DNA from: an uncultured Draconibacterium sp.
GTDB lineage: Bacteria > Bacteroidota > Bacteroidia > Bacteroidales > Prolixibacteraceae
Assembly (NCBI RefSeq): GCF_963676735.1
Contig: NZ_OY781464.1
Coordinates: 3,567,001 to 3,631,000, forward strand
Direction of reading: 5' to 3'
Length of the DNA: 64,000 bases
The translations under genes and the position numbers were made by a program. Position 1 is the stretch's first letter; the number at the start of each line of letters is the position of its first letter. The notes beneath the pieces were generated by a model. The model saw only the letters and a list, made by a program, of their open reading frames with translations. It made no database searches and was not told where the DNA came from. Below are positions 25,131 to 34,375 of this stretch, in pieces.

Positions 25131-26234
25131 ATGAATAACGATTTAAAATACAAACTGGCCTTGTCGATGCTTCCGGGTATTGGCGGAATACTTGCGCGCA
25201 ACCTTGTGGCCTACATCGGAAGCCCCGAGGGCGTATTTTCCCAGTCGGCAAAAGCCCTTACAAAAGTGCCGGGCATTGGCCAACTGTATGCCAAACAAAT
25301 AAAAAACAGCAATATTCTGCCCAAGGCTGAAAAAGAACTGGAGTACATCGAACGAAATGGAATTGGTGTTCATTTTTACACGGATGCCACTTACCCACGT
25401 CGACTAAAAAACTGTGTTGACGCCCCGCTTATTATTTACACCCGGGGAAATATGAACCTCGATACAGAGCGGATTATTAGTATTGTTGGAACAAGAAATG
25501 CCACAGCTTACGGAAAATCGCTGGTTGAAACGTTGTGCAGCGAGTTTGCCGCGCGAAATTATAAAATAGTAATTGTAAGCGGCCTGGCTTATGGAATTGA
25601 TATACAAGCACACCGATCGGCACTAAAGCACAACCTTCCTACCGTTGGGGTAGTTGCCCACGGGCACGATATCCTTTACCCGGCAATACACAAAGATACG
25701 GCCAGAAAAATGCTTGAAACCGGTGGAATAATTACAGATTTCCCAAGCGGTTCAAAAATAGACCCATCGAATTTTTTAAAACGAAACCGCATTATTGCCG
25801 GCCTTGCCGATGCAACAATCGTTGTTGAATCGGCAAAAAAAGGCGGCGCACTGGTCACTGCTGATATTGCTTCCTCGTACAATCGCGATGTGTTTGCCTT
25901 TCCGGGGCGTTCTGGCGATCCATATTCCAAAGGCTGTAACCAGCTTATTCGGAGAAATGGTGCTACACTAATTGAAGACATCGATGACCTGGAATATTTC
26001 ATGGGTTGGGAAAAAGGTGATAAGGCCGACGCTGTTCAGTCAAGTTTATTTGTTGATTTGAACCCCGAAGAACAAAAAGTTGCCGACCTTTTAAAAGAAA
26101 AAGGTGAACTTTTTATCGATCAGATTTCTGCCGAGCTACAACTGCCTGTAAGCCGGGTTTCTGCCATGATGCTTAACCTGGAGTTTAAAAACGTTTTGAC
26201 AGCTTTACCGGGCAAAATGTATAAATTAAGATAA
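25131..26234 (+). CDS. dprA: DNA-processing protein DprA
   Basis: Cytoplasmic single-strand DNA-binding protein of 367 residues that loads RecA on incoming DNA during natural transformation. Layout: N-terminal helix-hairpin-helix region (MLPGIGGILARNLV, then VPGIGQLYAKQI), the Rossmann core with SIVGTRNATAYGK near 115 and VSGLAYGIDIQAH near 150, the RNRIIAGLA segment, and a C-terminal winged-helix domain. All core parts are present. The gene is widespread in bacteria not known to be competent, so it does not prove competence. Confidence 0.95.
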   Translation: MNNDLKYKLALSMLPGIGGILARNLVAYIGSPEGVFSQSAKALTKVPGIGQLYAKQIKNSNILPKAEKELEYIERNGIGVHFYTDATYPRRLKNCVDAPLIIYTRGNMNLDTERIISIVGTRNATAYGKSLVETLCSEFAARNYKIVIVSGLAYGIDIQAHRSALKHNLPTVGVVAHGHDILYPAIHKDTARKMLETGGIITDFPSGSKIDPSNFLKRNRIIAGLADATIVVESAKKGGALVTADIASSYNRDVFAFPGRSGDPYSKGCNQLIRRNGATLIEDIDDLEYFMGWEKGDKADAVQSSLFVDLNPEEQKVADLLKEKGELFIDQISAELQLPVSRVSAMMLNLEFKNVLTALPGKMYKLR

Positions 26235-26249
26235 GTTGACTTAATTTTC

Positions 26250-26257
26250 TAATTTTG
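26250..26257 (+). promoter_or_regulatory. Promoter -7 element of the DEAD-box helicase gene
   Basis: TAATTTTG matches TAnnTTTG exactly. The ATG lies 103 bases further on, giving a long untranslated leader of about 97 bases, a feature often seen with cold-induced helicase mRNAs. Confidence 0.55.
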
Positions 26258-26360
26258 CACCCAAACAATATTTCCTGAAGCAATTTAACGGGCACGCAGA
26301 ATCATTAATTCTTTAGTCCATAAAATTTTTGAGTAAAGGAAATAAGCAATTCTTTTTAAA

Positions 26361-27683
26361 ATGAAAAAAACTTTTGAGCAATTAAAAGTTGCAAAATCAA
26401 TACTAAAAGCGCTTGATGATATTGGGTTTGATACACCAACACCAATTCAGCAAAAAGCTATCCCAATGATTAATTCGGGAGCAAATATTGTTGGCGTTGC
26501 GCAAACCGGCACCGGAAAAACGGCTGCCTATTTATTACCATTACTTACCAAGCTTAAAAAGCCGGAAGGAATAGATCCACGAGTGGTAGTTCTTGTACCA
26601 ACGCGTGAGCTCTCCATTCAGGTTGGCGAAGACATTGAAGAGTTAACAAGTTACTCGGAACTGCGTCATGCAGCAGTATTTGGGGGTATTGGCTGGACAA
26701 AACATGCGGCTTTACTTGAGCCGGGTATTGATATTTTGGTAGCCACCCCCGGGCGCATGTGGGATTTATACCAGTGCGGGGCTTTGCGTTTGAAAAAGGT
26801 GAAATACCTGGTAATTGATGAAGCAGACCGCATGCTCGACATGGGCTTTATGCCCCAGCTACGTCAGTTACAGGAAATACTGCCAACACGCAGACAGAAC
26901 TTACTTTTTTCGGCAACTTTTTCTGAGAAAATTGAAAAATTAGCAGAAGAATTTCTTGACCACTTCGAGAAACTGGAAGTTGCACCTTCAGCCACACCGG
27001 TTAATTTGGTTACCCAAACCTGTTACCGGGTACCCAACTACCGCACAAAACTTAACCTGATTAAACACCTGCTTCAGGACGAGGAGAAGTTTACCCGCGT
27101 TATTATTTTTGTAAAAACAAAAGAACACGCCGAAGGAGTTTACAAGGTGGTGCAACGAAAAGCAGAAGGCGAAAAACGTATTTTACACTCGAATAAAGGA
27201 CAAAATGCGCGTATTAACTCCATTCAGGCATTTAAAAGTGGCGAGGTACGGATATTAATAACCACCGATGTTTCGGCCCGAGGGATGGATGTAAGCCAGG
27301 TTAGCCATGTAATTAACTTTGATTTGCCCAACGACTACGACGATTACATTCACCGGATTGGCCGTACTGCACGTGCCGGAAATAAAGGCGATGCCATTAC
27401 CATGATTGACCCCGCTGCCGAATGGCACTGGAAAAAAATAGAATCTTTAATGCGCGAGCAAATAAAGCTTCAGGAACTGCCTCAAGAAGTGGAAGTTGTA
27501 GAGTCGGAATTTAAAGAAAGCCAGGATATGCTGCGCGAAATTGACCGCCAGCGAAAGATTGACGATCCTACCTTTCAAGGAGCTTTTCATCAGAAAAAGA
27601 GAAAAGGCTCATCAAAACGTTCGTTCGAAGACAAATTTTCCCGAACAAAGGAACGCCAGAAAAGAAAGAAGCGACGGAAATAA
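26361..27683 (+). CDS. DEAD-box ATP-dependent RNA helicase (RhlE-like)
   Basis: Cytoplasmic helicase of 440 residues with all motifs: Q motif TPTPIQ, Walker A AQTGTGKT at 47-54, PTRELS, TPGRMWD, DEADRMLD near 153, SATF, and HRIGRTARAG in the second RecA lobe. The last 60 residues are strongly basic (KKRKGSSKRS, KRKKRRK) and probably bind RNA. Likely roles are ribosome assembly or mRNA decay in the cold. The closest type is RhlE, but the exact paralogue was not resolved. Confidence 0.93.
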   Translation: MKKTFEQLKVAKSILKALDDIGFDTPTPIQQKAIPMINSGANIVGVAQTGTGKTAAYLLPLLTKLKKPEGIDPRVVVLVPTRELSIQVGEDIEELTSYSELRHAAVFGGIGWTKHAALLEPGIDILVATPGRMWDLYQCGALRLKKVKYLVIDEADRMLDMGFMPQLRQLQEILPTRRQNLLFSATFSEKIEKLAEEFLDHFEKLEVAPSATPVNLVTQTCYRVPNYRTKLNLIKHLLQDEEKFTRVIIFVKTKEHAEGVYKVVQRKAEGEKRILHSNKGQNARINSIQAFKSGEVRILITTDVSARGMDVSQVSHVINFDLPNDYDDYIHRIGRTARAGNKGDAITMIDPAAEWHWKKIESLMREQIKLQELPQEVEVVESEFKESQDMLREIDRQRKIDDPTFQGAFHQKKRKGSSKRSFEDKFSRTKERQKRKKRRK

Positions 27684-27701
27684 AATACCATAAAGTTGAT
27701 A

Positions 27702-27737
27702 CAAAAAAAGGGAAGCATCTGCTTCCCTTTTTTTGTA
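27702..27737. terminator. Bidirectional intrinsic terminator
   Basis: Long stem ACAAAAAAAGGGAAGCA facing TGCTTCCCTTTTTTTGT with a very short loop, between the convergent helicase and ExbD genes. Confidence 0.88.
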
Positions 27738-27752
27738 TATCAATTCTTTGAA

Positions 27753-28223
27753 TTATCGTTCTACTCTTTGACGCGATGAATAGTTAATGTTTAATGCAGC
27801 CGATTTACGCAGTTCCTGCTTTACATCGTTTACAATACCCATTTTTGTATTCTCATCAATTTTTAACGAAGTCACCATAAACGGTTGTTCTGCTTCATCT
27901 CTGGCTTCCCGTTCAGCAATAATGTAATCTTGTACATCACCAACTGTCGAAAATTGGTCGTTCAACTGAATACGTGGGATCTTACCAAACGTTTTCTGAA
28001 ACGCCGGTAGTGGCTCACCAATATAAATGTAACTCACTAAAGATTTCTTCTCAAGTTTGCTAAGCTCGGTAGCTTCAGGCAAACGCATTTTAACCTTTAG
28101 AGTTACTTCACGCATTGTTGTACTAACCATAAAAAAGAACAGAAGCATGAACACGATATCAGGCAACGATGCCGTTGAAATCGGAGGTAATTCCTTACCA
28201 TCATTTTTTCTAAACTTGCTCAT
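27753..28223 (-). CDS. ExbD/TolR-family protein (second copy)
   Basis: Bitopic inner-membrane protein of 156 residues. The membrane segment follows a short N-terminus and holds the conserved Asp of the proton path (STASLPDIVFMLLFFFMV, Asp about 21). The rest is a periplasmic TolR-like domain. With an ExbB/TolQ channel it converts the proton motive force into work on an outer-membrane partner. It starts 11 bases after the other ExbD gene in an operon with a TolQ-like gene. Confidence 0.9.
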   Translation of the reverse strand: MSKFRKNDGKELPPISTASLPDIVFMLLFFFMVSTTMREVTLKVKMRLPEATELSKLEKKSLVSYIYIGEPLPAFQKTFGKIPRIQLNDQFSTVGDVQDYIIAEREARDEAEQPFMVTSLKIDENTKMGIVNDVKQELRKSAALNINYSSRQRVER

Positions 28224-28234
28224 AATCTATTCCT

Positions 28235-28804
28235 TTAAATTTTACCTTTTGGTTCAGCTTCCGAAATTCTCGACGGGTAGATTTTTCTGATGGCATCTTG
28301 TTGATCATCTTCCAAATCTTCGTAAGATTTTCCAAACTTCGTTTTAGCCAATTCGTCTCTTAATTCATTAATGGCAGCAACCAGTTCGTTTTGAACAGCG
28401 AGATAGGTTCCGTATTGAGTATCTAAATCGTTTCGCAGTGAGATTACCCCTTTGGTTACCATTACTTCGCCGAAGTATGGTAATTCTGCAGGTTCTTTCT
28501 CGGGCAGGTTTTCGTCGTTGTATGGGTTTGCCATAAACTCTTTTGCCCTTTCGCGCAGATTCTCAATTTGTTCGTAGTCTCCTTCAACCAACAGGTCGTT
28601 GTTCTTATTTACAAGAACTACGAAAACGTTACGCTCATTAATTTGCGTATCATCATCCTCCAGTTGTTCCGGAGCCCATTGCGGAAGTTTTCTTCGAAGA
28701 CCGCTGTCAACGTCCATCGTGGTTGTTACCAGGAAGAAGATCAGCAACATAAATGCAATATCTGCCAAAGATGCTGCCGGTATCTCAGGTATTTTTTTAG
28801 CCAT
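28235..28804 (-). CDS. ExbD/TolR-family protein (first copy)
   Basis: Bitopic protein of 189 residues. The membrane segment contains the conserved Asp (PAASLADIAFMLLIFFLVTTT, quoted in part), followed by a periplasmic part longer than that of the downstream paralogue, with an insertion rich in acidic residues around 115-135. Two unequal ExbD copies suggest a heteromeric complex around one ExbB channel, as in many Bacteroidota. Confidence 0.9.
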   Translation of the reverse strand: MAKKIPEIPAASLADIAFMLLIFFLVTTTMDVDSGLRRKLPQWAPEQLEDDDTQINERNVFVVLVNKNNDLLVEGDYEQIENLRERAKEFMANPYNDENLPEKEPAELPYFGEVMVTKGVISLRNDLDTQYGTYLAVQNELVAAINELRDELAKTKFGKSYEDLEDDQQDAIRKIYPSRISEAEPKGKI

Positions 28805-28837
28805 AACTTTTTCCTGTTTTTTTTACCACGATTAAAC

Positions 28838-29296
28838 TTATCTAAACAAACGCATTACTGAAGAAGATGCAACGGCCAAAACTGCCAATCCTAAAAGGAT
28901 ATAAACTGCATATAATCCAGTATCTACCAATTTTGCTACACTCTCATTTAAGGTTCCGTCGGCAATAAATTTATCTACACCAACAAATTGTGGAATTTCA
29001 GGTGAAGCCAACATATAGGCCAGTAAGGCCACAACGCCCATAAATCCGAGAGAAATAATCCCTGCTTTTGCAGCTTTTTTATCGGTGAACATGTGAAACA
29101 ATCCTGATAGAACTGCAACACCTGCACCAATAGCTACAAGTATGTAACCCCATACCAAGTTGGAATTAATCCAACTTCCCATCACAGGATCAGTATCTAC
29201 TTCACTAATGTTTACAAATAACGAAACAAGAAGAATGGTAGAAACGATGATAAGAGCCCATAGTATAATAGTAACTATTTTTGCTGATTTACCCAT
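28838..29296 (-). CDS. Four-helix membrane protein of the ExbB-ExbD operon
   Basis: Protein of 152 residues with four hydrophobic segments (about 7-27, 47-66, 77-96 and 130-147). No enzyme motif is visible. Its fixed place between the TolQ-like and ExbD genes (13 and 33 bases from them) suggests an accessory subunit of the proton-driven complex. I recall the same arrangement in other Bacteroidota, but its function is not known to me. Confidence 0.75.
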   Translation of the reverse strand: MGKSAKIVTIILWALIIVSTILLVSLFVNISEVDTDPVMGSWINSNLVWGYILVAIGAGVAVLSGLFHMFTDKKAAKAGIISLGFMGVVALLAYMLASPEIPQFVGVDKFIADGTLNESVAKLVDTGLYAVYILLGLAVLAVASSSVMRLFR

Positions 29297-29309
29297 TTTT
29301 CTTTACTCC

Positions 29310-30131
29310 TTATTTTTTCATGTTATGTTTTACCAACAAGTCTAACAACGAAATAGAAGCATCTTCCATGTTGTTAATAATGCTGTCGATTTTTGCTACA
29401 CAGTAGTTGTAGAAAATCTGTAGGATAATTGCTACTACAAGACCTGTTACAGTTGTAATAAGTGCTACTTTAATACCACCAGCCACAAGAGAAGGGCTAA
29501 TGTCACCTGCTACTTCAATAGCATCAAAAGCGCCAATCATACCGATTACTGTACCCATGAAACCAAGCATAGGAGCCAACGCGATGAAAAGTGCAATCCA
29601 GCTTAATCCTTTTTCCAAAAGACCGGCTTGAACACCACCATAAGAAATAACTGTTTTTTCTACTACATCAATTCCGTGATCGAAACGGTCAAGTCCCTGG
29701 TAAAAAATACTTGCAACAGGACCACGAGTGTTACGACATACGTCTTTTGCAGCTTCAACACCACCATTTTCTAAAGCTTCTTCAACTTTAGCCAACAATT
29801 TTTTAGTGTTGCTTGTTGCAAGGTTAAGGTAAAGAACTCTTTCAATAGCAAAAGCAAGACCCAAAATAAGGGCTACTAATACGAATGACATGAAAGCAGG
29901 ATCACCTTCGATAAATTTTTGTTTTAATTGACTGTGAAGCGATTTTCCTTCTTCTGCAGCGGCAGCAGCTTCTTCTTCAGCAATTGCTGCAGGAGTTTCT
30001 TCTACGGCTGGTTCTACTTGTTCAGTAGCAGTTTCTGTTGCAGCTGCTTCTTCTTCCTGAGCAAGCGCTACGTTTGACGCCATAAAAAACAGCATCCCAA
30101 ATACGGCTATTAACGCGAATAGTCTTTTCAT
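29310..30131 (-). CDS. ExbB/TolQ/MotA proton-channel protein
   Basis: Inner-membrane protein of 273 residues. A signal-like N-terminus ends around ALAQE and is followed by a low-complexity Ala/Glu stretch (about 25-62). Three membrane segments of the TolQ/ExbB fold come next; the conserved core is LGFMGTVIGMIGAFDAIE near 190 and LVAGGIKVALITTVTGLVVAI near 215. It forms the pentameric proton channel that drives the ExbD subunits encoded downstream. The extended acidic N-terminus is common in Bacteroidota. Confidence 0.93.
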   Translation of the reverse strand: MKRLFALIAVFGMLFFMASNVALAQEEEAAATETATEQVEPAVEETPAAIAEEEAAAAAEEGKSLHSQLKQKFIEGDPAFMSFVLVALILGLAFAIERVLYLNLATSNTKKLLAKVEEALENGGVEAAKDVCRNTRGPVASIFYQGLDRFDHGIDVVEKTVISYGGVQAGLLEKGLSWIALFIALAPMLGFMGTVIGMIGAFDAIEVAGDISPSLVAGGIKVALITTVTGLVVAIILQIFYNYCVAKIDSIINNMEDASISLLDLLVKHNMKK

Positions 30132-30265
30132 AATTGATTTGAATTTTTAATTAATAATCTCTTTGAATTTGTTTTTGTATTGCTTTTAAATATAAATTCC
30201 TTTTTTCTACAAAAAACATGCCCTAAAATGCATATCCTTTAAATAACAAGAACGGCTCATTTTTG

Positions 30266-30352
30266 CGGAGAGAGAGGGATTCGAACCCTCGGTACCCTCT
30301 CGGGTACACACGCTTTCCAGGCGTGCCAGTTCAGCCACTCCTGCACCTCTCC
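30266..30352 (-). tRNA. tRNA-Ser (GGA anticodon)
   Basis: An 87-base minus-strand cloverleaf. The acceptor stem is GGAGAGG with a G-U at its base, the anticodon loop reads CTGGAAA, the class II variable arm pairs GTACCC with GGGTAC, and the T arm has GGTTCGAATCC. Discriminator G73 is typical of serine tRNAs. The CCA end is not encoded. It reads UCC and UCU codons. Confidence 0.96.
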
Positions 30353-30423
30353 AATATTATTTTACGTGGCTCCCCAAAAATGAGGGGTGCAAATTAATAA
30401 AAAATTGCGAAAAAAAAACTTTG

Positions 30424-31467
30424 CTATTCACTAATTTCCCCACGCAAACTTTTATTCAGATACATTTTAATTTCCGCAGGTTTTAAGCCTTGCCCAAGCA
30501 AAAACATAAGCTTTGTAATAGCGGCTTCGGTGGTCATATCTTTGGCCGAAACAACACCTGCATTCAACAACTCTACACTTGTTTGATATTGACCCATAAC
30601 TACCTTGCCTCCCTGGCATTGGGTAACATTTAACACCACCACTCCACGCTTAATTGCTTTTTTTATACAGTTTATCAACCATCTCGAGGTAGGCACATTA
30701 CCCGATCCAAAGGTTTCTAAAACAATACCCTTTAAACCCGGAGTGTTTAATACCGAGTTAAATACATTTTGATTGATTCCCGGAAATATTTTCAGAATTA
30801 CAACATTGTCATCAAAGTCGGTATTTACTTTTAGTATCCCTTTATTTTCCGGATAATAAATAAATTCGGTACTGTATTTTATATCAATTCCAGCCACTGC
30901 CAGCTCCGGATAGTTAACCGAACGGAAGGCGCTGAACAATTCCGCATCGCGTTTTAATGTACGATTTCCCCGGTATAACTTAAAATCGAAATAAACACAT
31001 ACCTCTGGCACAATACTAATGTTGTTTTGTTTTGCTGCGGCAATTTCCACGGCTGTTATCAGGTTTTCCTTGCCGTCGGTTCTAATCATTCCTATTGGCA
31101 GTTGAGACCCGGTAAGAATGATTGGTTTGTCGAGATTTTCAAACATATAACTTAAGGCCGATGCGGTATAAGCCATGGTGTCTGTTCCATGCAAAACAAC
31201 AAAACCATCATAGGAGTTATAATGGCGCTCTATGGTTTTAGCAATCTTTATCCAGGTTATCGGATTCATGTTTGATGAATCGAGGGCCGGATTAAAAGTG
31301 ATGGTTTTTATAATAAAATCGAACTTCTTGAGCTCCGGTACCACTTCCTGAATTTTTTCGAACTTCACCGGAATCAGCGATCCGTTTTTAGGATCCTGAA
31401 CCATACCAATAGTACCTCCGGTGTAGATAATTAAAATGGAAGTTTTTTTGCTTGTTTTTTTGATCAT
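30424..31467 (-). CDS. ansA: L-asparaginase, type I
   Basis: Cytoplasmic asparaginase of 347 residues without a signal peptide, so the type I (AnsA) form. The first catalytic threonine lies in IYTGGTIGM near residue 18 and the second in the VLHGTDTMAYTASAL block near residue 95. It turns asparagine into aspartate and ammonia. It follows tatD by 30 bases and is probably cotranscribed. Confidence 0.92.
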   Translation of the reverse strand: MIKKTSKKTSILIIYTGGTIGMVQDPKNGSLIPVKFEKIQEVVPELKKFDFIIKTITFNPALDSSNMNPITWIKIAKTIERHYNSYDGFVVLHGTDTMAYTASALSYMFENLDKPIILTGSQLPIGMIRTDGKENLITAVEIAAAKQNNISIVPEVCVYFDFKLYRGNRTLKRDAELFSAFRSVNYPELAVAGIDIKYSTEFIYYPENKGILKVNTDFDDNVVILKIFPGINQNVFNSVLNTPGLKGIVLETFGSGNVPTSRWLINCIKKAIKRGVVVLNVTQCQGGKVVMGQYQTSVELLNAGVVSAKDMTTEAAITKLMFLLGQGLKPAEIKMYLNKSLRGEISE

Positions 31468-31497
31468 TACCTTTTTATGAAATCGGCATGCAAGTTA

Positions 31498-32262
31498 TTA
31501 AATTCCAAATAAATTCCGGGCATTGGTTGTGGTAATTTCAGCAATACGGGTAAGCGGCAAACGATAAACTTCGGCAACCTTTTGGGCTACATGAACAAGA
31601 TAAGAACTCTCGTTTCTTTTTCCTCGCTTGGGAACAGGGGCCAGGTAAGGAGAATCGGTTTCCAACACCAGACTGTGAGGGTCGATACCTGTGAGTACTT
31701 CGTCCAGCTTGCTGTTTTTAAAAGTAACAACTCCGCCTATGCCTAAAAAGAATCCGAGTTCTGTTATTTTTTCAGCCTCCTCTTTTGTGCCTGTAAAGCA
31801 ATGAAAAATCCCTTTTAATGTTCCGTCTTGCTCCTCGCTAACAATTTTATAGGTTTCTTCAAATGAGTTTCGCACATGCACAACAACTGGCAAATTCAAT
31901 TTTTTGGCCAAATGAATTTGATAACGAAAAGCCTCTTTTTGCTCTTTTTCATACTTGCTTTCCCAGTATAAATCGATACCTATTTCGCCGATACCATAAA
32001 ATTTTCGTCGTTGCAACCAATAGTCAATGGCTTCAAGTTCTTCATGGTAATCTTCTTCAACCGAGGTTGGGTGCAAGCCTATCAAAGGAAAACACATCTG
32101 CGGATACGCATCAGTGAGGTCGAGCATATGCTTTATTGATCCTGAATCGATATTCGGCAATACAATTCTTTTTATTCCACTTTCGTAAGCTCTTTGAAGT
32201 GCTTCGTCTCTATCGTGAATAAAATCTTCCGAATATATATGTGAATGCGTATCTATAAACAT
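31498..32262 (-). CDS. TatD-family metal-dependent hydrolase (DNase)
   Basis: TIM-barrel metallohydrolase of 254 residues. Metal ligands visible are His6 and His8 (DTHSHIYSE), Glu in GEIGIDLYW near 94, His in VVHVRNSF, His in GIFHCFTG and Asp in ETDSPYLAP. Family members are magnesium-dependent 3'-5' exonucleases used in DNA repair and RNA quality control. Close paralogues (YcfH, YjjV) cannot be separated by eye. Confidence 0.93.
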   Translation of the reverse strand: MFIDTHSHIYSEDFIHDRDEALQRAYESGIKRIVLPNIDSGSIKHMLDLTDAYPQMCFPLIGLHPTSVEEDYHEELEAIDYWLQRRKFYGIGEIGIDLYWESKYEKEQKEAFRYQIHLAKKLNLPVVVHVRNSFEETYKIVSEEQDGTLKGIFHCFTGTKEEAEKITELGFFLGIGGVVTFKNSKLDEVLTGIDPHSLVLETDSPYLAPVPKRGKRNESSYLVHVAQKVAEVYRLPLTRIAEITTTNARNLFGI

Positions 32263-32542
32263 TTATCTAAACTTATTCTGTTTGTTTTGAAGAACTGTTT
32301 CTCAACTGTCTATCCTATTAATCTTTGGCTTCAGAAACAGTTTTACTGATAAAACAAGAAATATGCTAATAAAATTTCCGACAAATGTAAAAAAGTGTTT
32401 TTGGCTTACGGCTAAATTAACTTTACCTAAAAATTAAATTTAACATTACCTGCTAAAGGTATTTTCACCCCAACAAGATTTAGCACAAAAAAATCCATCC
32501 GAAAACCGGATGGATTTTACATATTTTACTACACGTGTGCGA
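32263..32542. other. Intergenic region with the gdhA terminator
   Basis: About 280 AT-rich bases upstream of tatD. Apart from the hairpin at 32489-32518 no gene or RNA was seen. Confidence 0.5.
32489..32518 (-). terminator. Intrinsic terminator of gdhA
   Basis: Perfect 12-base stem (AAAATCCATCCG with CGGATGGATTTT), 5-base loop, followed on the minus strand by a T-run, 25 bases after the gdhA stop. Confidence 0.88.
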
Positions 32543-33877
32543 TTAAACCACACCCTGTGCCAGCATTGCTTCTGCTACCTTAACAAAGCCACCTACATTG
32601 GCACCTTTAACGTAATTTATTTTGTTTCCATTTTTACCGTATGAAACACAGGTTTCGTGAATGGCCTGCATAATTACTTTTAAACGTGCATCTACTTCTT
32701 CGCGCGGCCAGTTAATTCGCATACTGTTCTGCGACATTTCAAGTCCAGAAACGGCAACTCCCCCAGCGTTAACGGCTTTTCCGGGAGCATAATCCATTGC
32801 TTCGCTTAAAAAGTCCACCGCTTCTGCCGTGCAGCCCATATTTGAAGCTTCAGCTAATAATTTGCATCCATTTTTAGCAAGCACCTTTGCATCTTCAAGA
32901 TTTACTTCATTTTCGGTGGCGCAAGGCATTGCCAAATCAACCGGCACCTGCCACGGACGTTCACCGGCAATAAATTCAGCACCAAACTCTTCGGCATAAG
33001 GTGCAACAATATCATTGTTTGTTGCGCGCAGCTCAAGCAGGTATTCTACTTTATCTCCGGTAATTCCTTCTTTGTCGTAAATATAACCATCGGGGCCAGA
33101 GATTGTAACAACCTTTCCTCCCAACTCGTTTATTTTTGTAATAGCTCCCCACGCAACATTTCCAAAACCTGAAACAGAGATCGTCTGCCCTTCAATATCT
33201 TTACCTATTCGGTGTAACATGTGTTGAGCAAAATAAACCGCACCAAAGCCGGTTGCTTCCGGCCGAATTAAACTTCCTCCCCAGGCCAAACCTTTACCGG
33301 TTAACACCCCGGTAAATTCGTTTTTTAGTCGTTTATACTGGCCAAACAAATAGCCTATTTCGCGTCCTCCAACACCAATATCGCCGGCAGGCACATCGGT
33401 ATTAGGGCCGATATGACGATAAAGCTCACTCATAAAGCTTTGGCAAAAACGCATAATTTCACCGTCAGACTTTCCTTTTGGGCTAAAATCAGATCCGCCT
33501 TTACCTCCACCCATTGGCAATGTGGTTAAACTGTTTTTAAAGGTTTGTTCGAAGCCTAAAAACTTTAATATACTTAAGGTTACACTGGCATGAAATCGCA
33601 ATCCTCCTTTATACGGCCCCAGTGCCGAATTAAACTCCACCCGGTAACCGCGGTTAATTTGAACCTCTCCACGATCGTCGACCCAAGGTACACGAAACAT
33701 AATCACACGCTCGGGCTCTACCATACGTTCTAAAATTTTTGCTCGTTGGTAACGTGGATTTTTACCATAAAAATCCCAAACTGATGTGATTACCTCTTCA
33801 ACCGCCTGGTGAAATTCATTTTCCCCCGGAGTTCTTCTCTCTAAGTTTGCGATGAACTCATTTATATCTGTTTTCAT
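32543..33877 (-). CDS. gdhA: NADP-type glutamate dehydrogenase
   Basis: Cytoplasmic enzyme of 444 residues that forms glutamate from 2-oxoglutarate and ammonia, typical length of the hexameric assimilating type. The active-site lysine block is PMGGGKGGSDFSPKGKSD near residues 121-138, after GPYKGGLRFH. The nucleotide-binding loop reads SGFGNVAWGA near 235. The start at 33877 (MKTDINEF) is chosen over an upstream ATG at 33988 whose extra 37 residues are unlike the family. Confidence 0.94.
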   Translation of the reverse strand: MKTDINEFIANLERRTPGENEFHQAVEEVITSVWDFYGKNPRYQRAKILERMVEPERVIMFRVPWVDDRGEVQINRGYRVEFNSALGPYKGGLRFHASVTLSILKFLGFEQTFKNSLTTLPMGGGKGGSDFSPKGKSDGEIMRFCQSFMSELYRHIGPNTDVPAGDIGVGGREIGYLFGQYKRLKNEFTGVLTGKGLAWGGSLIRPEATGFGAVYFAQHMLHRIGKDIEGQTISVSGFGNVAWGAITKINELGGKVVTISGPDGYIYDKEGITGDKVEYLLELRATNNDIVAPYAEEFGAEFIAGERPWQVPVDLAMPCATENEVNLEDAKVLAKNGCKLLAEASNMGCTAEAVDFLSEAMDYAPGKAVNAGGVAVSGLEMSQNSMRINWPREEVDARLKVIMQAIHETCVSYGKNGNKINYVKGANVGGFVKVAEAMLAQGVV

Positions 33878-33952
33878 ACTTTTAGTTTTAATCGGAAATC
33901 CGATGTTAACATTTAAACCGCAGCCGATCTGCTTCGATTTTAAATAACACGA

Positions 33953-33960
33953 TAAAGGTA
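33953..33960 (-). promoter_or_regulatory. Possible gdhA promoter -7 element
   Basis: The minus strand reads TACCTTTA, one mismatch to TAnnTTTG, with TTTG about 21 bases further upstream. The leader would be about 70 bases. Confidence 0.4.
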
Positions 33961-34320
33961 GGGAACTTAACAAGGAAATTACAAACAAAAAGAAAAGATT
34001 CAGCCCTCTCGCTAAATACTGTCTTTCAGTGCATTATACCCAAACAAAAAGATGTTACAAAACACCCTCTGACAGAAATCAGGAAATTGAACCTCATAGC
34101 GTAAAACACCTTATAAACAGTCGATTGTAAGCACAACAGGGCAATTCAATTTCAATCCAGAATTTGTCGAATATTTCACTATATAACTTTTAATATTTTT
34201 AAGGGATTTTGCTTACAAACTGAAAAACGAAACGAATTTCAGGAATTCTGTTCGTTATGCTCCGAAGCTATACATCTCCCAATCGTTGCTTTTTCTAAAT
34301 AACAGACAAAAAACAGGACA

Positions 34321-34355
34321 AAAAAAAAGCTCTTCCCAAACGAGAAGAGCTTTCA
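34321..34355 (-). terminator. Intrinsic terminator of the groES-groEL operon
   Basis: Ten-base stem (AAAGCTCTTC with GAAGAGCTTT), 8-base loop and a minus-strand T-run, about 20 bases past the groEL stop. Confidence 0.85.
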
Positions 34356-34375
34356 TCTATTTTTTGAGCTGATTA

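Larger units (their letters stand above)
33878..34375. other. Intergenic region between gdhA and groEL
   Basis: About 500 AT-rich bases with no supported gene. It holds the groEL terminator on the right and a possible gdhA promoter on the left. The middle (33970-34310) contains nothing I can name. Confidence 0.6.
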
